DNA of 64,000 nucleotides from a virus, in IMG/VR virus record IMGVR_UViG_3300042923_000275, positions 1-64,000 of that record; one strand, 5' to 3'. Positions 6,863-15,281 of this stretch are shown here, piece after piece. The notes under the pieces are model-generated. The model was given only the letters and a program-made list of their open reading frames with translations. It searched no databases and was not told the origin of the DNA. Numbering within the stretch: the stretch's first letter is position 1; every line of letters starts with the position of its first letter. The translations under genes and the position numbers were made by a program.

Positions 6863-7306
6863 CTACCGCATCAATTCGTACGATTTACGGCTCTCGTCTA
6901 ATTCCTCTTCCGAGAGTTCTGATGTCTCCGATGTCGATGTTCTGGCACGACATTCACGACATATGATCGATTCCACTGGCCCGTGCTCATCTTCCATCAG
7001 TTCTGACTTCATATGACGTACTAATGTCCCACATTCAGCGCATGCGATATCTACAATCTCGTCGCATTCAACTGGTATCTGTGGTACATCATTCAAAACT
7101 TCAACCTTATTGTTTGCTGTCGCTTGCATAAATCGTGGCTTACGATCGAACAGCACGGCGCACGCTAGTTCTAATCCATTATATAGCCCGATGTTGTACA
7201 CATCCATACCATCGCCTTTATCGGCAGGTTCAGCCTGTGATGCCTTTAGACCTGATACCCTGCAGATTCTCCGCTCAAGTTCTCTCATACTAACTTTCTT
7301 TTTCAT
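6863..7306 (-). CDS. Hypothetical zinc-ribbon protein, paralogue of 5983
   Basis: AGGAGGGCAATAG precedes the ATG. The N-terminal part contains VYNIGLYNGLELA, shared with the gene at 5983. The C-terminal part has CAECGTL and CRECRAR, a four-Cys zinc site, followed by a Ser/Glu-rich tail. An RNA- or DNA-binding role is possible. Function unknown. Confidence 0.6.
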   Translation of the reverse strand: MKKKVSMRELERRICRVSGLKASQAEPADKGDGMDVYNIGLYNGLELACAVLFDRKPRFMQATANNKVEVLNDVPQIPVECDEIVDIACAECGTLVRHMKSELMEDEHGPVESIICRECRARTSTSETSELSEEELDESRKSYELMR

Positions 7307-7565
7307 CTATTGCCCTCCTGTCTCTGTTCGGTATATGTCTCTCAATGATGCACCTTGGATAATCACGATAGAAATCTTCCTTATTATCGTATCCATGTTC
7401 CGCGATGTGCGGATAGGTCATGGTACCGACCGATCTACCACAACACCCACATATCTCGCGCCTACTGAGTTCACCGGATATCGCCATCATAGATGTATAT
7501 CTATTGTTTACCATGCTCGATATTATCTGGGTGGAGACATATGATCTATCTGATACTCTGGTCAT
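7290..7565 (-). CDS. Hypothetical protein with CGCCGR motif
   Basis: I set the start at the ATG that overlaps the stop of the tiny upstream gene (ATGA); the frame is open further upstream but runs inside the DUF932 gene. The product has ICGCCGRSVG and a His/Asp/Tyr-rich middle (YPHIAEHGYDNKEDFYRDYP), which may be a metal site. No family recognised. Confidence 0.5.
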   Translation of the reverse strand: MTRVSDRSYVSTQIISSMVNNRYTSMMAISGELSRREICGCCGRSVGTMTYPHIAEHGYDNKEDFYRDYPRCIIERHIPNRDRRAIDEKES

Positions 7566-7636
7566 AATAAAATCATGGCCACGTAACCCCAGAATACGAT
7601 CACGGATATTATGACAAATAGACACCCCTGGTTCAT
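7562..7636 (-). CDS. Tiny membrane peptide, 24 aa
   Basis: The ATG overlaps the stop of the DUF932 gene and its own TGA overlaps the ATG of the next gene, so a chain of ATGA couplings links three frames. The peptide (MNQGCLFVIISVIVFWGYVA...) is a single hydrophobic span. The coupling geometry is the main support. Confidence 0.4.
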   Translation of the reverse strand: MNQGCLFVIISVIVFWGYVAMILL

Positions 7637-8598
7637 GCCGCGTCACGCACGATGGAATATGCCAAATCCAGCATATCAGCACCACTAATGATCGATTCGA
7701 ACTTACGTTCATAGGTACGATTCGTGACAGTAGTAGTAGGACCGAATGGACGGTGATCGGAGAAATCTGCAACAGCATTGATAATACCCCACGCACTACC
7801 ACGGAGATTACTTAAGTCCGGTCTAGTGTTATACACTTCCTTCAGTAGTGCACGTGATTCCTCTACCATCTTGATTCTGATATCTGAGAATTCAGGCTTG
7901 ATCGGCATCAACTGCGCGATAAAGTTATCTAACCACGTCGGTTGAATCTTCATCATCGCCAACTTGTCCGCTTCGGCACGCAGGTGATCCATATACGTAT
8001 CATACATGGCTAACGTACGTCTCGCCTCATCCATCTTACCCTTGATATCTCCGGTGTGTGTGGTAGACCACATCCTGTCGGCACTTCTGATAGCCATGTT
8101 AAGAGTATTATTGCACACTACACGGATCGGGGTTATGAATGCCTTTGCAGAACTCTTACCGTCATGACTGTTGGTGAATACTAGGTACGGCTGTATACTA
8201 TCACCAACGATGATACGTTCCGGCATCCTGGCTAGTAACCATACGGTACGACCACCATTTAGGCTTCCGGCTGTCTCGTACGTGATCTCACCACTGCCCA
8301 TTCCTAGTAATGCATCAGTGAAATCAAATGCATCGGTATTTTGAATGATCTTATATTGTTTCGACACGATACCGAACACGGCATTGTCTGTGTTACGGGT
8401 GTTCGCCAGATACCCAGGGATTTCTTCATATTGTCTCTCGATTCCGCAATATAGATGTATGGGCTTCTGCTCCACCATCCAATCTAAACCAGCATTATGT
8501 AATGCCTCTTCAGATGTCGGCGCGGAGTCGACACTCACGCCAAGACCATGCCATGGAACTTCTCTAACATAGAACATTGTCTCAACATTAGCCGCCAT
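7633..8598 (-). CDS. DUF932 phage/plasmid-like protein
   Basis: The protein is 321 aa with a good GGGAGGG site. It shows the features of the DUF932 / phage-plasmid primase-like family: N-terminal VPWHGLGVSV, YKIIQN in the first third, and later FTNSHDGKSSAKAFITPIRVVCNNTL. The family is widespread in phages and plasmids and its biochemical role is not established. Family assignment is firm; function is not. Confidence 0.8.
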   Translation of the reverse strand: MAANVETMFYVREVPWHGLGVSVDSAPTSEEALHNAGLDWMVEQKPIHLYCGIERQYEEIPGYLANTRNTDNAVFGIVSKQYKIIQNTDAFDFTDALLGMGSGEITYETAGSLNGGRTVWLLARMPERIIVGDSIQPYLVFTNSHDGKSSAKAFITPIRVVCNNTLNMAIRSADRMWSTTHTGDIKGKMDEARRTLAMYDTYMDHLRAEADKLAMMKIQPTWLDNFIAQLMPIKPEFSDIRIKMVEESRALLKEVYNTRPDLSNLRGSAWGIINAVADFSDHRPFGPTTTVTNRTYERKFESIISGADMLDLAYSIVRDAA

Positions 8599-8602
8599 AT
8601 TG

Positions 8603-8788
8603 CTATCCCTCCAGCTCTTGTTTAAGAGTGGTTATTAGCGCGGATGCCGCAACACGTGACATCACAGCGAAATTACGCTCATCGCTGTCGTATCCGAGTT
8701 GAATGTCGAGATTCTTGATAAACTCGATCTGAGCGGATGTCACACCGATATCATCGAACCCAATCTTTCTGTTCGCGTTATTGCACAT
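8603..8788 (-). CDS. Hypothetical protein, 61 aa
   Basis: The ATG (MCNNANRKIGFDD) lies 8 nt after a GGAGG supplied by the last copy of a 24-bp tandem repeat. The frame is open further upstream only because it reads through those repeats. It overlaps the end of the upstream gene. The product is alpha-helical in its second half (ASALITTLKQELEG). No family recognised. Confidence 0.55.
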   Translation of the reverse strand: MCNNANRKIGFDDIGVTSAQIEFIKNLDIQLGYDSDERNFAVMSRVAASALITTLKQELEG

Positions 8789-9086
8789 CGTCCTCGCCTC
8801 CATCATGTATATTGTCCTCGCCTCCATCATGTATATTGTCCTCGCCTCCATCATGTATATCATCGTTCCACTTCTCTATTTTAACCATGCGTTCCGGGAC
8901 ACTAACTTGTATTCTATTATCGTCCACTGTGGCGGAATACTCAAAGGTTATACGGTCTCCTGTCTCATCGTAATTTGTAACATTATCGAATTGCTCACGT
9001 TCCCTGGTAGCAATATACATTATTTCAATATGATCATACGAATTACTTTCCGGAGTTAATAGAACCGCAGGATAACGCACCTTCAT
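8778..9086 (-). CDS. Hypothetical protein with NIHDGGED tail repeats
   Basis: GGAGGGGGTGTGTC precedes the ATG. The body (about 75 aa) is beta-rich and unrecognised. The acidic tail is three copies of an IHDGGED unit, encoded by a 24-bp tandem repeat. The same repeat carries the ribosome binding site of the next gene, so the tail and translation initiation are encoded by the same DNA. Confidence 0.6.
   Translation of the reverse strand: MKVRYPAVLLTPESNSYDHIEIMYIATREREQFDNVTNYDETGDRITFEYSATVDDNRIQVSVPERMVKIEKWNDDIHDGGEDNIHDGGEDNIHDGGEDDVQ
8790..8861 (-). repeat. Tandem 24-bp repeat, 3 copies
   Basis: Three adjacent 24-bp units, identical except for the last base of the third. In the frame of the upstream gene they encode the IHDGGED tail. 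Each unit contains GGAGG, so the repeat multiplies the ribosome binding site of the following gene. A copy-number change of one unit keeps both reading frames. Confidence 0.9.
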
Positions 9087-9714
9087 GACACACCCCCTCC
9101 GATACACAATGCGGCCCAGCCTTCTGGAACAGAGCAGGTGCTACTTCCTTTACCTGACGTAGCATCTCATTAGCCATATTCCTAATCTCCCATTGAGCGC
9201 GACTACAGCACCGCTTGGAGAAGAAATGCAGTAATTCCCTGGCATTCATGGTTATGATAATACGTGTCTCGGTGGCATTGGTCATAACATACCTGGCATC
9301 TTCCTTTGGGATGCCGAGCGACACCAATTCACGATATGCTTTATCGATTCTCGTACTGATATCCTCGAAAACACGTCGTGCCTTCTGATTGATAAAGATA
9401 GATGGAGGGGTAATAATGTCCTTGTTGGCACTATCTACGTATCGTTGTGATTGTTGTGAGTATGATGCGACACGGTGACGTACTAGCTGATGAGACAGTA
9501 CACGTGATACACCGTCAACAGCAAAGGTAAATGACGCATGTTCAAATGTCGAGAGATGTCCCATAGATGCGACACGGGTTACTAAACCAGTAACCTGCTC
9601 ATCGGACATTGTGTCCAAAAGTTCCTTCGCGGTGGAAGGAGAGTAACATAGTCGCGCTGATATCGCGACAGCACGTTCTGGATTTGGCGTATGAGATAAT
9701 AATACTACGTTCAA
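9043..9714 (-). CDS. thyX: FAD-dependent thymidylate synthase ThyX
   Basis: The ThyX signature RHRVASYSQQSQRY (RHRxxSxxxxSxRY) is intact near residue 80. The enzyme methylates dUMP to dTMP using methylene-tetrahydrofolate, FAD and NADPH. The start is probably the TTG that overlaps the stop of the upstream gene (TTGA). Length (about 223 aa) is normal. With dUTPase, thymidylate-kinase-like protein and NrdD elsewhere it completes a phage-coded route to dTTP. Confidence 0.92.
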   Translation of the reverse strand: MNVVLLSHTPNPERAVAISARLCYSPSTAKELLDTMSDEQVTGLVTRVASMGHLSTFEHASFTFAVDGVSRVLSHQLVRHRVASYSQQSQRYVDSANKDIITPPSIFINQKARRVFEDISTRIDKAYRELVSLGIPKEDARYVMTNATETRIIITMNARELLHFFSKRCCSRAQWEIRNMANEMLRQVKEVAPALFQKAGPHCVSEGVCHEGALSCGSINSGK

Positions 9715-10127
9715 GATACCACCCCATTCATATTTTTGATTATGTAATGACACGCGTGGATAGGATTTCGGAATACTACGTCAGCCAATGCCTTAATATA
9801 TACCGGATGTTTCTCCCATGGTGATACGACGAGCAGTATCTTGTCGAATTTGCTGGCGATCTCCATCTCGATCGGTGTTCCAATAGAAATACTGTCGGCA
9901 TCAAAGATTAGCAGAACCACATCGCATTGGGATATGGCATAATCATTGATGTTCTTGATCGTACGCTCGGCATCACCACCGTACGCGAATGCTTTGGTAG
10001 GGTTGTATACCGTAATACCGCTGCGACTCAACATACTGACCAAATCGTTTCTCCTCTTAACTACGTCGGGGTTGGCTAGGTCGATAGGGCCACCTAAATA
10101 AACGCTAGTAACTGGCTTACACAACAA
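9711..10127 (-). CDS. Nucleoside 2-deoxyribosyltransferase-like protein
   Basis: The N-terminus (SVYLGGPIDLANPD) and the later GTPIEMEIA, with the expected catalytic Glu, match the deoxyribosyltransferase superfamily, which also includes dNMP N-glycosidases. These enzymes cleave or exchange the base of deoxynucleosides or deoxynucleotides. It is first in its operon, behind two tandem phage promoters, and coupled to thyX. In a PurZ phage it could remove competing adenine deoxynucleotides, but this is inference. A TTG start follows AGGAGG. Confidence 0.7.
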   Translation of the reverse strand: MLCKPVTSVYLGGPIDLANPDVVKRRNDLVSMLSRSGITVYNPTKAFAYGGDAERTIKNINDYAISQCDVVLLIFDADSISIGTPIEMEIASKFDKILLVVSPWEKHPVYIKALADVVFRNPIHACHYIIKNMNGVVS

Positions 10128-10158
10128 TCAGCACCTCCTGCGGATTTCTTCGCCGTAG

Positions 10159-10188
10159 ATATCGGACTGTCGGCGTTGTCTGCTAAAC
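10159..10188 (-). promoter_or_regulatory. Phage-type promoter GTTTAG-N18-CGATAT
   Basis: An exact match to the consensus of this window. A short CGCCG/CGGCG inverted repeat encloses the -10 element. It lies about 30 nt upstream of the deoxyribosyltransferase-like gene and its AGGAGG, so it gives a very short leader. Confidence 0.75.
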
Positions 10189-10305
10189 TCGCGCAATCCG
10201 ACCTTCCTTCGTGAAGAATGGAGGTATGGAAAATCACCCTTAACTACCTTGGAGTGATATGCATATATTATAAGAGGGATATCTTTCTTTTGGCTTACAG
10301 TCTGG

Positions 10306-10336
10306 GTATCGTATCTGCAGAGTTCTCCGACTAAAC
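10306..10336 (-). promoter_or_regulatory. Phage-type promoter GTTTAG-N19-CGATAC
   Basis: The second, upstream member of a tandem promoter pair. The roughly 45 nt downstream of its -10 box resemble those after the promoter at 60737-60767: both continue CCAGAC, GTAAG, an A-rich run and ATCCCTCT or TATCCCTCT. Initial transcribed sequence therefore seems conserved as well as the promoter. Confidence 0.75.
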
Positions 10337-10415
10337 AGCCGACCTCTGAAGACCTTTAGACGATATTTGAAATGCGTATGCAAACGAGCATTAGAAACAA
10401 TCACCGAGGTGTAAT

Positions 10416-10952
10416 ATGGCACGATTGATAAAGGGACCGGAAACCGATCAACACCTAAAAGCATTTGAACTATACTATGGTATGGGTTCTAGCAGATCGT
10501 TACCAGCATTAGCCAAGGAAGTAGGAATGTCGGAGACAGCCGTTAAGGGATGGAGTAGGACGTTCAACTGGACCAAGAGAATAGAAGATAGAGATCAAGA
10601 AGTAGCACACGAATTAAATCGTAAGGCCGCGAAGATAGCCGCCACGAGGAAGATGGCCTATCTGGATACTATAAACATAGGAATGGAACAATTCGCAGAG
10701 GGGTTACGCAATAATACAATACAAGTTAGGTCGGTAGGAGACGCTGAAAAACTCGTTAATATGTATATGAAATTGATCGGTGAGACTCAGATACACCAGA
10801 CCAACGTAATGGTCGTCACCGCCGCTGATATTATCAAAGCAGAAAAGCAGGTGAGAGACGTTGGAGGAACAACACTCGATATCGACCTCAGTGACTATTC
10901 CATTAGTGATGCCGGAGAAGTCGATAGTCCAGAAAATAATAGACTCAATTGA
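10416..10952 (+). CDS. terS: Terminase small subunit
   Basis: The N-terminal helix-turn-helix (LPALAKEVGMSETAVKGWSRTFNW, residues 28-51) is the type seen in Firmicutes phage small terminases that recognise packaging DNA. The middle is helical, as expected for the oligomerisation core. It starts the rightward late operon and overlaps the large terminase gene by up to 92 nt. Assignment rests on the helix-turn-helix and position. Confidence 0.85.
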   Translation: MARLIKGPETDQHLKAFELYYGMGSSRSLPALAKEVGMSETAVKGWSRTFNWTKRIEDRDQEVAHELNRKAAKIAATRKMAYLDTINIGMEQFAEGLRNNTIQVRSVGDAEKLVNMYMKLIGETQIHQTNVMVVTAADIIKAEKQVRDVGGTTLDIDLSDYSISDAGEVDSPENNRLN

Positions 10953-12459
10953 TGTATCACAGAGTCCGTGGATAGCTAGATGTACGTCCGATAGAAATCT
11001 GGCAGTAAAAGTCTACATGAAGTGTAAATACGAACCATGGTTCTTTATGGATAATTTCGTCTGGACCAATGACCCACAGCTTGCATCTGCTATAGAAGCG
11101 TTAGCCGAGGAACTTGGTATAGACGTAGACGCCTCCGACATCCCATCTATTGTAAGATTTAGGTTGTTTGATTATCAAGTAGAAACTATAAAGCGCATAG
11201 TCAACATCCGCCAGAACTCGATCTCATTTAATAACTCCGTTATAGAGAAGTGTCGCCAGATGGGCTTATCGTGGCTCCTGACGGCCTTGGAATTATGGGC
11301 CATCAGCTTCTGGGACGGGGTATCGATACTCAACATATCGCGTAAAGAGGACGAAGTAGACGACGGCGGAGATAATGCGACATTTAAGTCCCTACACGGT
11401 AAGATCAAGTTCATGTGGGATAGATTGCCGCCGTTTCTGAAACCTAGTTTGGTTTTTAAGTTCCTAACCATCCGACATGACGATAGGGACTCATTCATAA
11501 AAGGCGAATCCGCGAATATCAATGCTGGTCGTGGTGGTACATTCAAGTTCGTATTGATAGATGAAGCCGCACACGTACCAAAATCGGAAAGCGTATTCGA
11601 ATCTGTTAAACAGGCGTGCAAGAGAGGAATTTGTCTAAACTCAACACCAAATGGCAAGTCGAATGTATTCGCCCGTATAAGGTTCTCACCGAAGACCACA
11701 TTCAATCTTATAACTCTACACTGGAAGTTACATCCACATAGAGATAATACATGGTACGAACTCCAGAAGAGAGATATGACCGAGGAACAGGTAGCACAGG
11801 AATTAGATATAAGCTATGATAAGTCAGTTAAGGGCCGCGTTTACCCTGAATTTGATTATCAGACACATGTCAAGGACGACATTAAATATAATCCTGCATT
11901 GCCTACGTACGTATCGTGGGACTTCGGCCTACGAGATGCTACATCATTGATATTCTATCAAATAGATCCATATAATAATGTGTTCGTATTCGATGAACTT
12001 GAGAACTCAGGCAAAACCATAGATTGGTACGCCAAGAGATTCAAAGAAAAGAACTACCCTACTAGGGCGCATTATGGTGACCCTGCTGGTAAGCAGAAGA
12101 ATCTCATAACTGGATATAGTGTAATACAGGAATTGAGTTCGAAATTTGGTATCAATGTCATTACCCGTGCTGTTAGTGTTATAGATAAAATACGTGCAGT
12201 ACGTAAATTCCTAAAAGGTAGTGCGAAGGGTCCGCGTTTATTTGTTAGTAGTAAATGTGTCAATTTCATCGACTGTATTACCAATTATAAATATCCGGAT
12301 GCTAAAGAGGGTAAGGAACTATCAGAGACTCCGGTACATGATTGGACATCCCACAGCATGAACTCGTTCGAATACTTCGTTATCAATAAGTTCCCGGCAT
12401 TACTGAGAATCACCAAAACAAGAAATTATACGGATAACCGTATGGCCGCTAGGAGGTAA
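10861..12459 (+). CDS. terL: Terminase large subunit
   Basis: The packaging ATPase-nuclease. An atypical Walker A segment CRQMGLSW is near residue 130, Walker B VLIDEAAH near 232, a coupling-type STPNGKSN follows, and the RNase H-like nuclease domain starts with VSWDFGLRD. The start is uncertain: a TTG at 10861 gives the longest form, while an ATG at 10909 lies closer to the end of the small subunit gene. The protein docks on the portal and drives DNA into the head. Confidence 0.92.
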   Translation: MEEQHSISTSVTIPLVMPEKSIVQKIIDSIDVSQSPWIARCTSDRNLAVKVYMKCKYEPWFFMDNFVWTNDPQLASAIEALAEELGIDVDASDIPSIVRFRLFDYQVETIKRIVNIRQNSISFNNSVIEKCRQMGLSWLLTALELWAISFWDGVSILNISRKEDEVDDGGDNATFKSLHGKIKFMWDRLPPFLKPSLVFKFLTIRHDDRDSFIKGESANINAGRGGTFKFVLIDEAAHVPKSESVFESVKQACKRGICLNSTPNGKSNVFARIRFSPKTTFNLITLHWKLHPHRDNTWYELQKRDMTEEQVAQELDISYDKSVKGRVYPEFDYQTHVKDDIKYNPALPTYVSWDFGLRDATSLIFYQIDPYNNVFVFDELENSGKTIDWYAKRFKEKNYPTRAHYGDPAGKQKNLITGYSVIQELSSKFGINVITRAVSVIDKIRAVRKFLKGSAKGPRLFVSSKCVNFIDCITNYKYPDAKEGKELSETPVHDWTSHSMNSFEYFVINKFPALLRITKTRNYTDNRMAARR

Positions 12460-12464
12460 TAACA

Positions 12465-14075
12465 TTGGATAGAGCCGATTTCGTATTAGTCCCAAACACA
12501 CAAAATGTTGCGCCAATAGTGGACATATGGCAACCAGCGGTGAGACCACAGACTATAGCCTTATACTCGAATTCGTGGGTCCCCATCGAACATAGGCGCA
12601 GATTAGCCGCATATAAGTTATATCATGCTGTATATAACAACTCGCATAAGAACTTCATGGAGAGACAAGGGATATTGGAGTTTGGTGATGCGGCGTTAGT
12701 AGTGGAGACATTGCGCGATGCGCTGATCGGTGTATCTGGAATAAACATAACAGCCGATGACATAGAGACAAGTGAGTCCTCGCTCAAGAGAGTAAAGAGG
12801 TTGCGTAAATGGTGGAAGGCGGAATTACTCGATAGTAAGATATTTGAAAATGAGACCAATTGCACGGTATTAGGTGATTCCGTTTACCGTCTCAGGATGT
12901 CCGTCAAGAAGGGTAAAAAGAAGACGGTTAAAGTCGATACATTTGATCCAGGATTCTTCTTCCCTGAGTTTGACGAAGATGGCGATTTAATAAAGGCACA
13001 TCTGGCGTGGGAAGAAGAATATATACGGAACAACGGAGAAAATGGCAAGAGAGTCTATAAGGAGACATATGTACTTATCGATGATAGATGTTTCGTCACA
13101 GCCGGATACTACGAGCCGATGCGTGAAGATAGTTCGCCGAATAGTGATTGGTTTGATCTTGATGATCTAACACTTATATCATATAAGGTTGACAACAATG
13201 GTGCTGAATATGATAACATGGACCTGCAGATCGATTTTATACCCATTATATATATTCCAAATATTAATGTACAGGGAGAACCATTCGGTAAATCCGATTT
13301 GGCTAGAGCACTCGATATCTTCTCAGAGATAGCTAACAGCAATACCGATATGGCATCTAATACATCTCTCCTAGGTTCACCACCGTTAGTCCTGAAGTCA
13401 GATGGGCAATATGGCGAAGTAGATGATAATGGACAGTCTAGTGTCACTACTGTTGGACCCGGACAGGTCATAGAGGTAGGGCCAACTGGTGATGCGTTCC
13501 TATTGGAAGTCCACAATATGAACGCCGCAATCGATTCCTACTTGAAGGGACTAGACAAGAAATTATTTGAGGTCACTAGGGCGACGAAATTGGCGGCTGG
13601 TAAGATGGAAGGATCTATTATTCCGTCCGGCATATCGTTGAGATTGATGCAAAATCCGTTGGTACAGGCAACATTGCCGAAGCGTATAGGTAGGACACAC
13701 AAATTCCTACTCATGTTGAAATTCGTACAGAAGTTATTCGCCAAGTTCGGTGAGCCTGACGATATGGCATTATTCGCTGATGATGATTATTCTCACATCG
13801 ATATCGAATTCAGCGATATATTCCCAACAGACAGGTCACAGGCTATTAATGACCTAGCCGTTGCATATACAGCTGGATTCTTATCTTTAGAGACAGCAGT
13901 ACGCATGTGCAACAGGCTCGGTATTGATATCGATGATGTCAAGAAGGAAGTTGAGCGTATCAAGAAGGAACGAGAGGAAATGAACACTTTCGTAAATACT
14001 GATGGTACACAACACAGTAACGCTCAAACTAACAAAGACGGAGATATGGTAAACGATGGTGAGGAACCTAACTAA
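12465..14075 (+). CDS. Portal protein
   Basis: A 536-aa protein directly after the large terminase, with a TTG start behind AGGAGGTAATAACA. Its size, position and overall pattern (acidic turns, central helical stem, C-terminal helix-rich crown) fit a portal, the dodecameric ring through which DNA enters. The C-terminal tail is Lys/Glu- then Asn/Asp-rich. Named mainly by synteny and general sequence character. Confidence 0.85.
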   Translation: MDRADFVLVPNTQNVAPIVDIWQPAVRPQTIALYSNSWVPIEHRRRLAAYKLYHAVYNNSHKNFMERQGILEFGDAALVVETLRDALIGVSGINITADDIETSESSLKRVKRLRKWWKAELLDSKIFENETNCTVLGDSVYRLRMSVKKGKKKTVKVDTFDPGFFFPEFDEDGDLIKAHLAWEEEYIRNNGENGKRVYKETYVLIDDRCFVTAGYYEPMREDSSPNSDWFDLDDLTLISYKVDNNGAEYDNMDLQIDFIPIIYIPNINVQGEPFGKSDLARALDIFSEIANSNTDMASNTSLLGSPPLVLKSDGQYGEVDDNGQSSVTTVGPGQVIEVGPTGDAFLLEVHNMNAAIDSYLKGLDKKLFEVTRATKLAAGKMEGSIIPSGISLRLMQNPLVQATLPKRIGRTHKFLLMLKFVQKLFAKFGEPDDMALFADDDYSHIDIEFSDIFPTDRSQAINDLAVAYTAGFLSLETAVRMCNRLGIDIDDVKKEVERIKKEREEMNTFVNTDGTQHSNAQTNKDGDMVNDGEEPN

Positions 14076-14145
14076 GGTATGAGGGGCAGTTGCTCTACAT
14101 ATAAATAGCCTCGTGGGCGTAAAGCACGATTCGAAAGGGGTAGAC

Positions 14146-14862
14146 ATGAAACCGGAAAATTTATTTGTCTCTGGCGATTCCCTAGATGAATTGGGGTTCA
14201 CCTTCGGTCTCCAACGATTTAATGGAGAAGGCGGCGATGGAGGGGATGAAGGAGACGGTAGTGGCGGTGACGACGGAGAAGGCGGCGATGATGGTAAAGG
14301 CGATGGTGGGGACGACAAGACTACCGTCCCATATAATCGGTTCAAAAAGGTAAATGATCGTAAGAAACTGCTGGAAACCGAAAACGGCACACTTAAGACC
14401 CAATTGACTGATGCACAGAATCAGGCGAAAGGGAAAGAAGAGGCTGATGCGTCGCTACGGAAAGAGAAGGACGATGAAGTCAAATCGCATTCGACCACCA
14501 AGGAACAACTCAAACGTGCAAGACTTGAGAATGCATTCATTATCGAGTCCGCCAAAGCAGGTGTGAATTGGGCCGACCTCGACGACGCTATGCGTCTGGC
14601 TGATTTCTCAGAAGTGGAGATCGGCGATGAGGGTGTTGATCGTGACGACATGTCCGCTCTCGTTAAAGGGTTGGCGAAGAAGAAACCACATCTACTTAAA
14701 TCAATAGATGGAGGTCCAAACTTTCCCAATGGTAAGCCACCTAAGAGGGGTGGCGAAAAGACTCCTGAACAGCTTGCTCAGGAACGAGCACTAGAACGTG
14801 CGAACCGTCGTAACGGCGTTTCTAGTTCTGCTGGCGGAGCAAACCCATGGGCTACAAAGTAA
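14146..14862 (+). CDS. Capsid scaffold protein
   Basis: The ATG behind GAAAGGGGTAGAC is preferred over an upstream GTG. After 25 residues there is a Gly/Asp/Glu-rich low-complexity segment, then a coiled coil (about residues 65-125, KLLETENGTLKTQLTDAQ), then a basic C-terminus. This is the layout of phage scaffold proteins (GP20/DUF4355 type) that direct procapsid assembly. It sits between portal and capsid genes. No maturation protease was recognised in the window. Confidence 0.8.
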   Translation: MKPENLFVSGDSLDELGFTFGLQRFNGEGGDGGDEGDGSGGDDGEGGDDGKGDGGDDKTTVPYNRFKKVNDRKKLLETENGTLKTQLTDAQNQAKGKEEADASLRKEKDDEVKSHSTTKEQLKRARLENAFIIESAKAGVNWADLDDAMRLADFSEVEIGDEGVDRDDMSALVKGLAKKKPHLLKSIDGGPNFPNGKPPKRGGEKTPEQLAQERALERANRRNGVSSSAGGANPWATK

Positions 14863-14878
14863 TAGGAGGTAAACAACA

Positions 14879-15256
14879 ATGAGAATTGCTCTTAAGTCTA
14901 GTTCTGTCGAGGCAAAAACACCTAATATTCTCGATTCCGATCAAGTCCGGTTCGTATCTAATGGTGTAACTATCGACGCCGCTACCGTTACTGCGGTCGA
15001 CGGAGTAAAGGTATTACCGATGGGAACAGTCCTTGGTAAAATCACCCTAAGTGGGAAATATGGCCCATACGATTCTGCGGCAGTAGATGGTCGTGCAGTT
15101 CCGGTTTGCATGCTATATCCGGATCAAGCTGATGTTACAGATGGTGATGGCGCTTTCGGTGCTATCGACCATGCACGTGTCATCAAATCAAGATTACCAG
15201 TTGCGCCTGACGCCACGGTGATTGAGAAATTGAATCATATTTCGTTCGTTGACTAA
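14879..15256 (+). CDS. Head decoration protein, lambda gpD-like
   Basis: The 125-aa product has MGTVLGKITLSGKYGPYDSA and ...DGRAVPVCMLYPDQADV, matching the head decoration protein family (lambda gpD, phage HDPD). Such proteins bind as trimers to the expanded capsid and stabilise it. AGGAGGTAAACAAC gives strong translation. The adjacent lambda gpE-type capsid gene supports the call. Confidence 0.82.
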   Translation: MRIALKSSSVEAKTPNILDSDQVRFVSNGVTIDAATVTAVDGVKVLPMGTVLGKITLSGKYGPYDSAAVDGRAVPVCMLYPDQADVTDGDGAFGAIDHARVIKSRLPVAPDATVIEKLNHISFVD

Positions 15257-15281
15257 TCTTACTAAATAGGAGGAACTAAAC

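Larger units (their letters stand above)
10128..10415. other. Divergent intergenic region with two early promoters
   Basis: It separates the leftward early genes from the rightward structural operon and holds two leftward phage promoters (10159-10188 and 10306-10336). A weak ribosome binding site, GAGGTG, precedes the small terminase gene on the other strand. I see no clear rightward promoter of the same type. A minus-strand frame crossing the region is not supported as a gene. Confidence 0.6.

Noticed and set aside
8790-8861. CRISPR array
   Set aside because: The 24-bp units are directly adjacent without spacers and are coding.
10140-10190. tRNA anticodon arm suggested by the repeated CTGCTAAAC
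   Set aside because: No D arm, T arm or acceptor fits at these sites. The repeated word is the reverse complement of the -35 box of the phage promoter.
10240-10464. 74-aa minus-strand gene in the divergent region
   Set aside because: It would start within the small terminase gene and cross a promoter, and its sequence is not protein-like.
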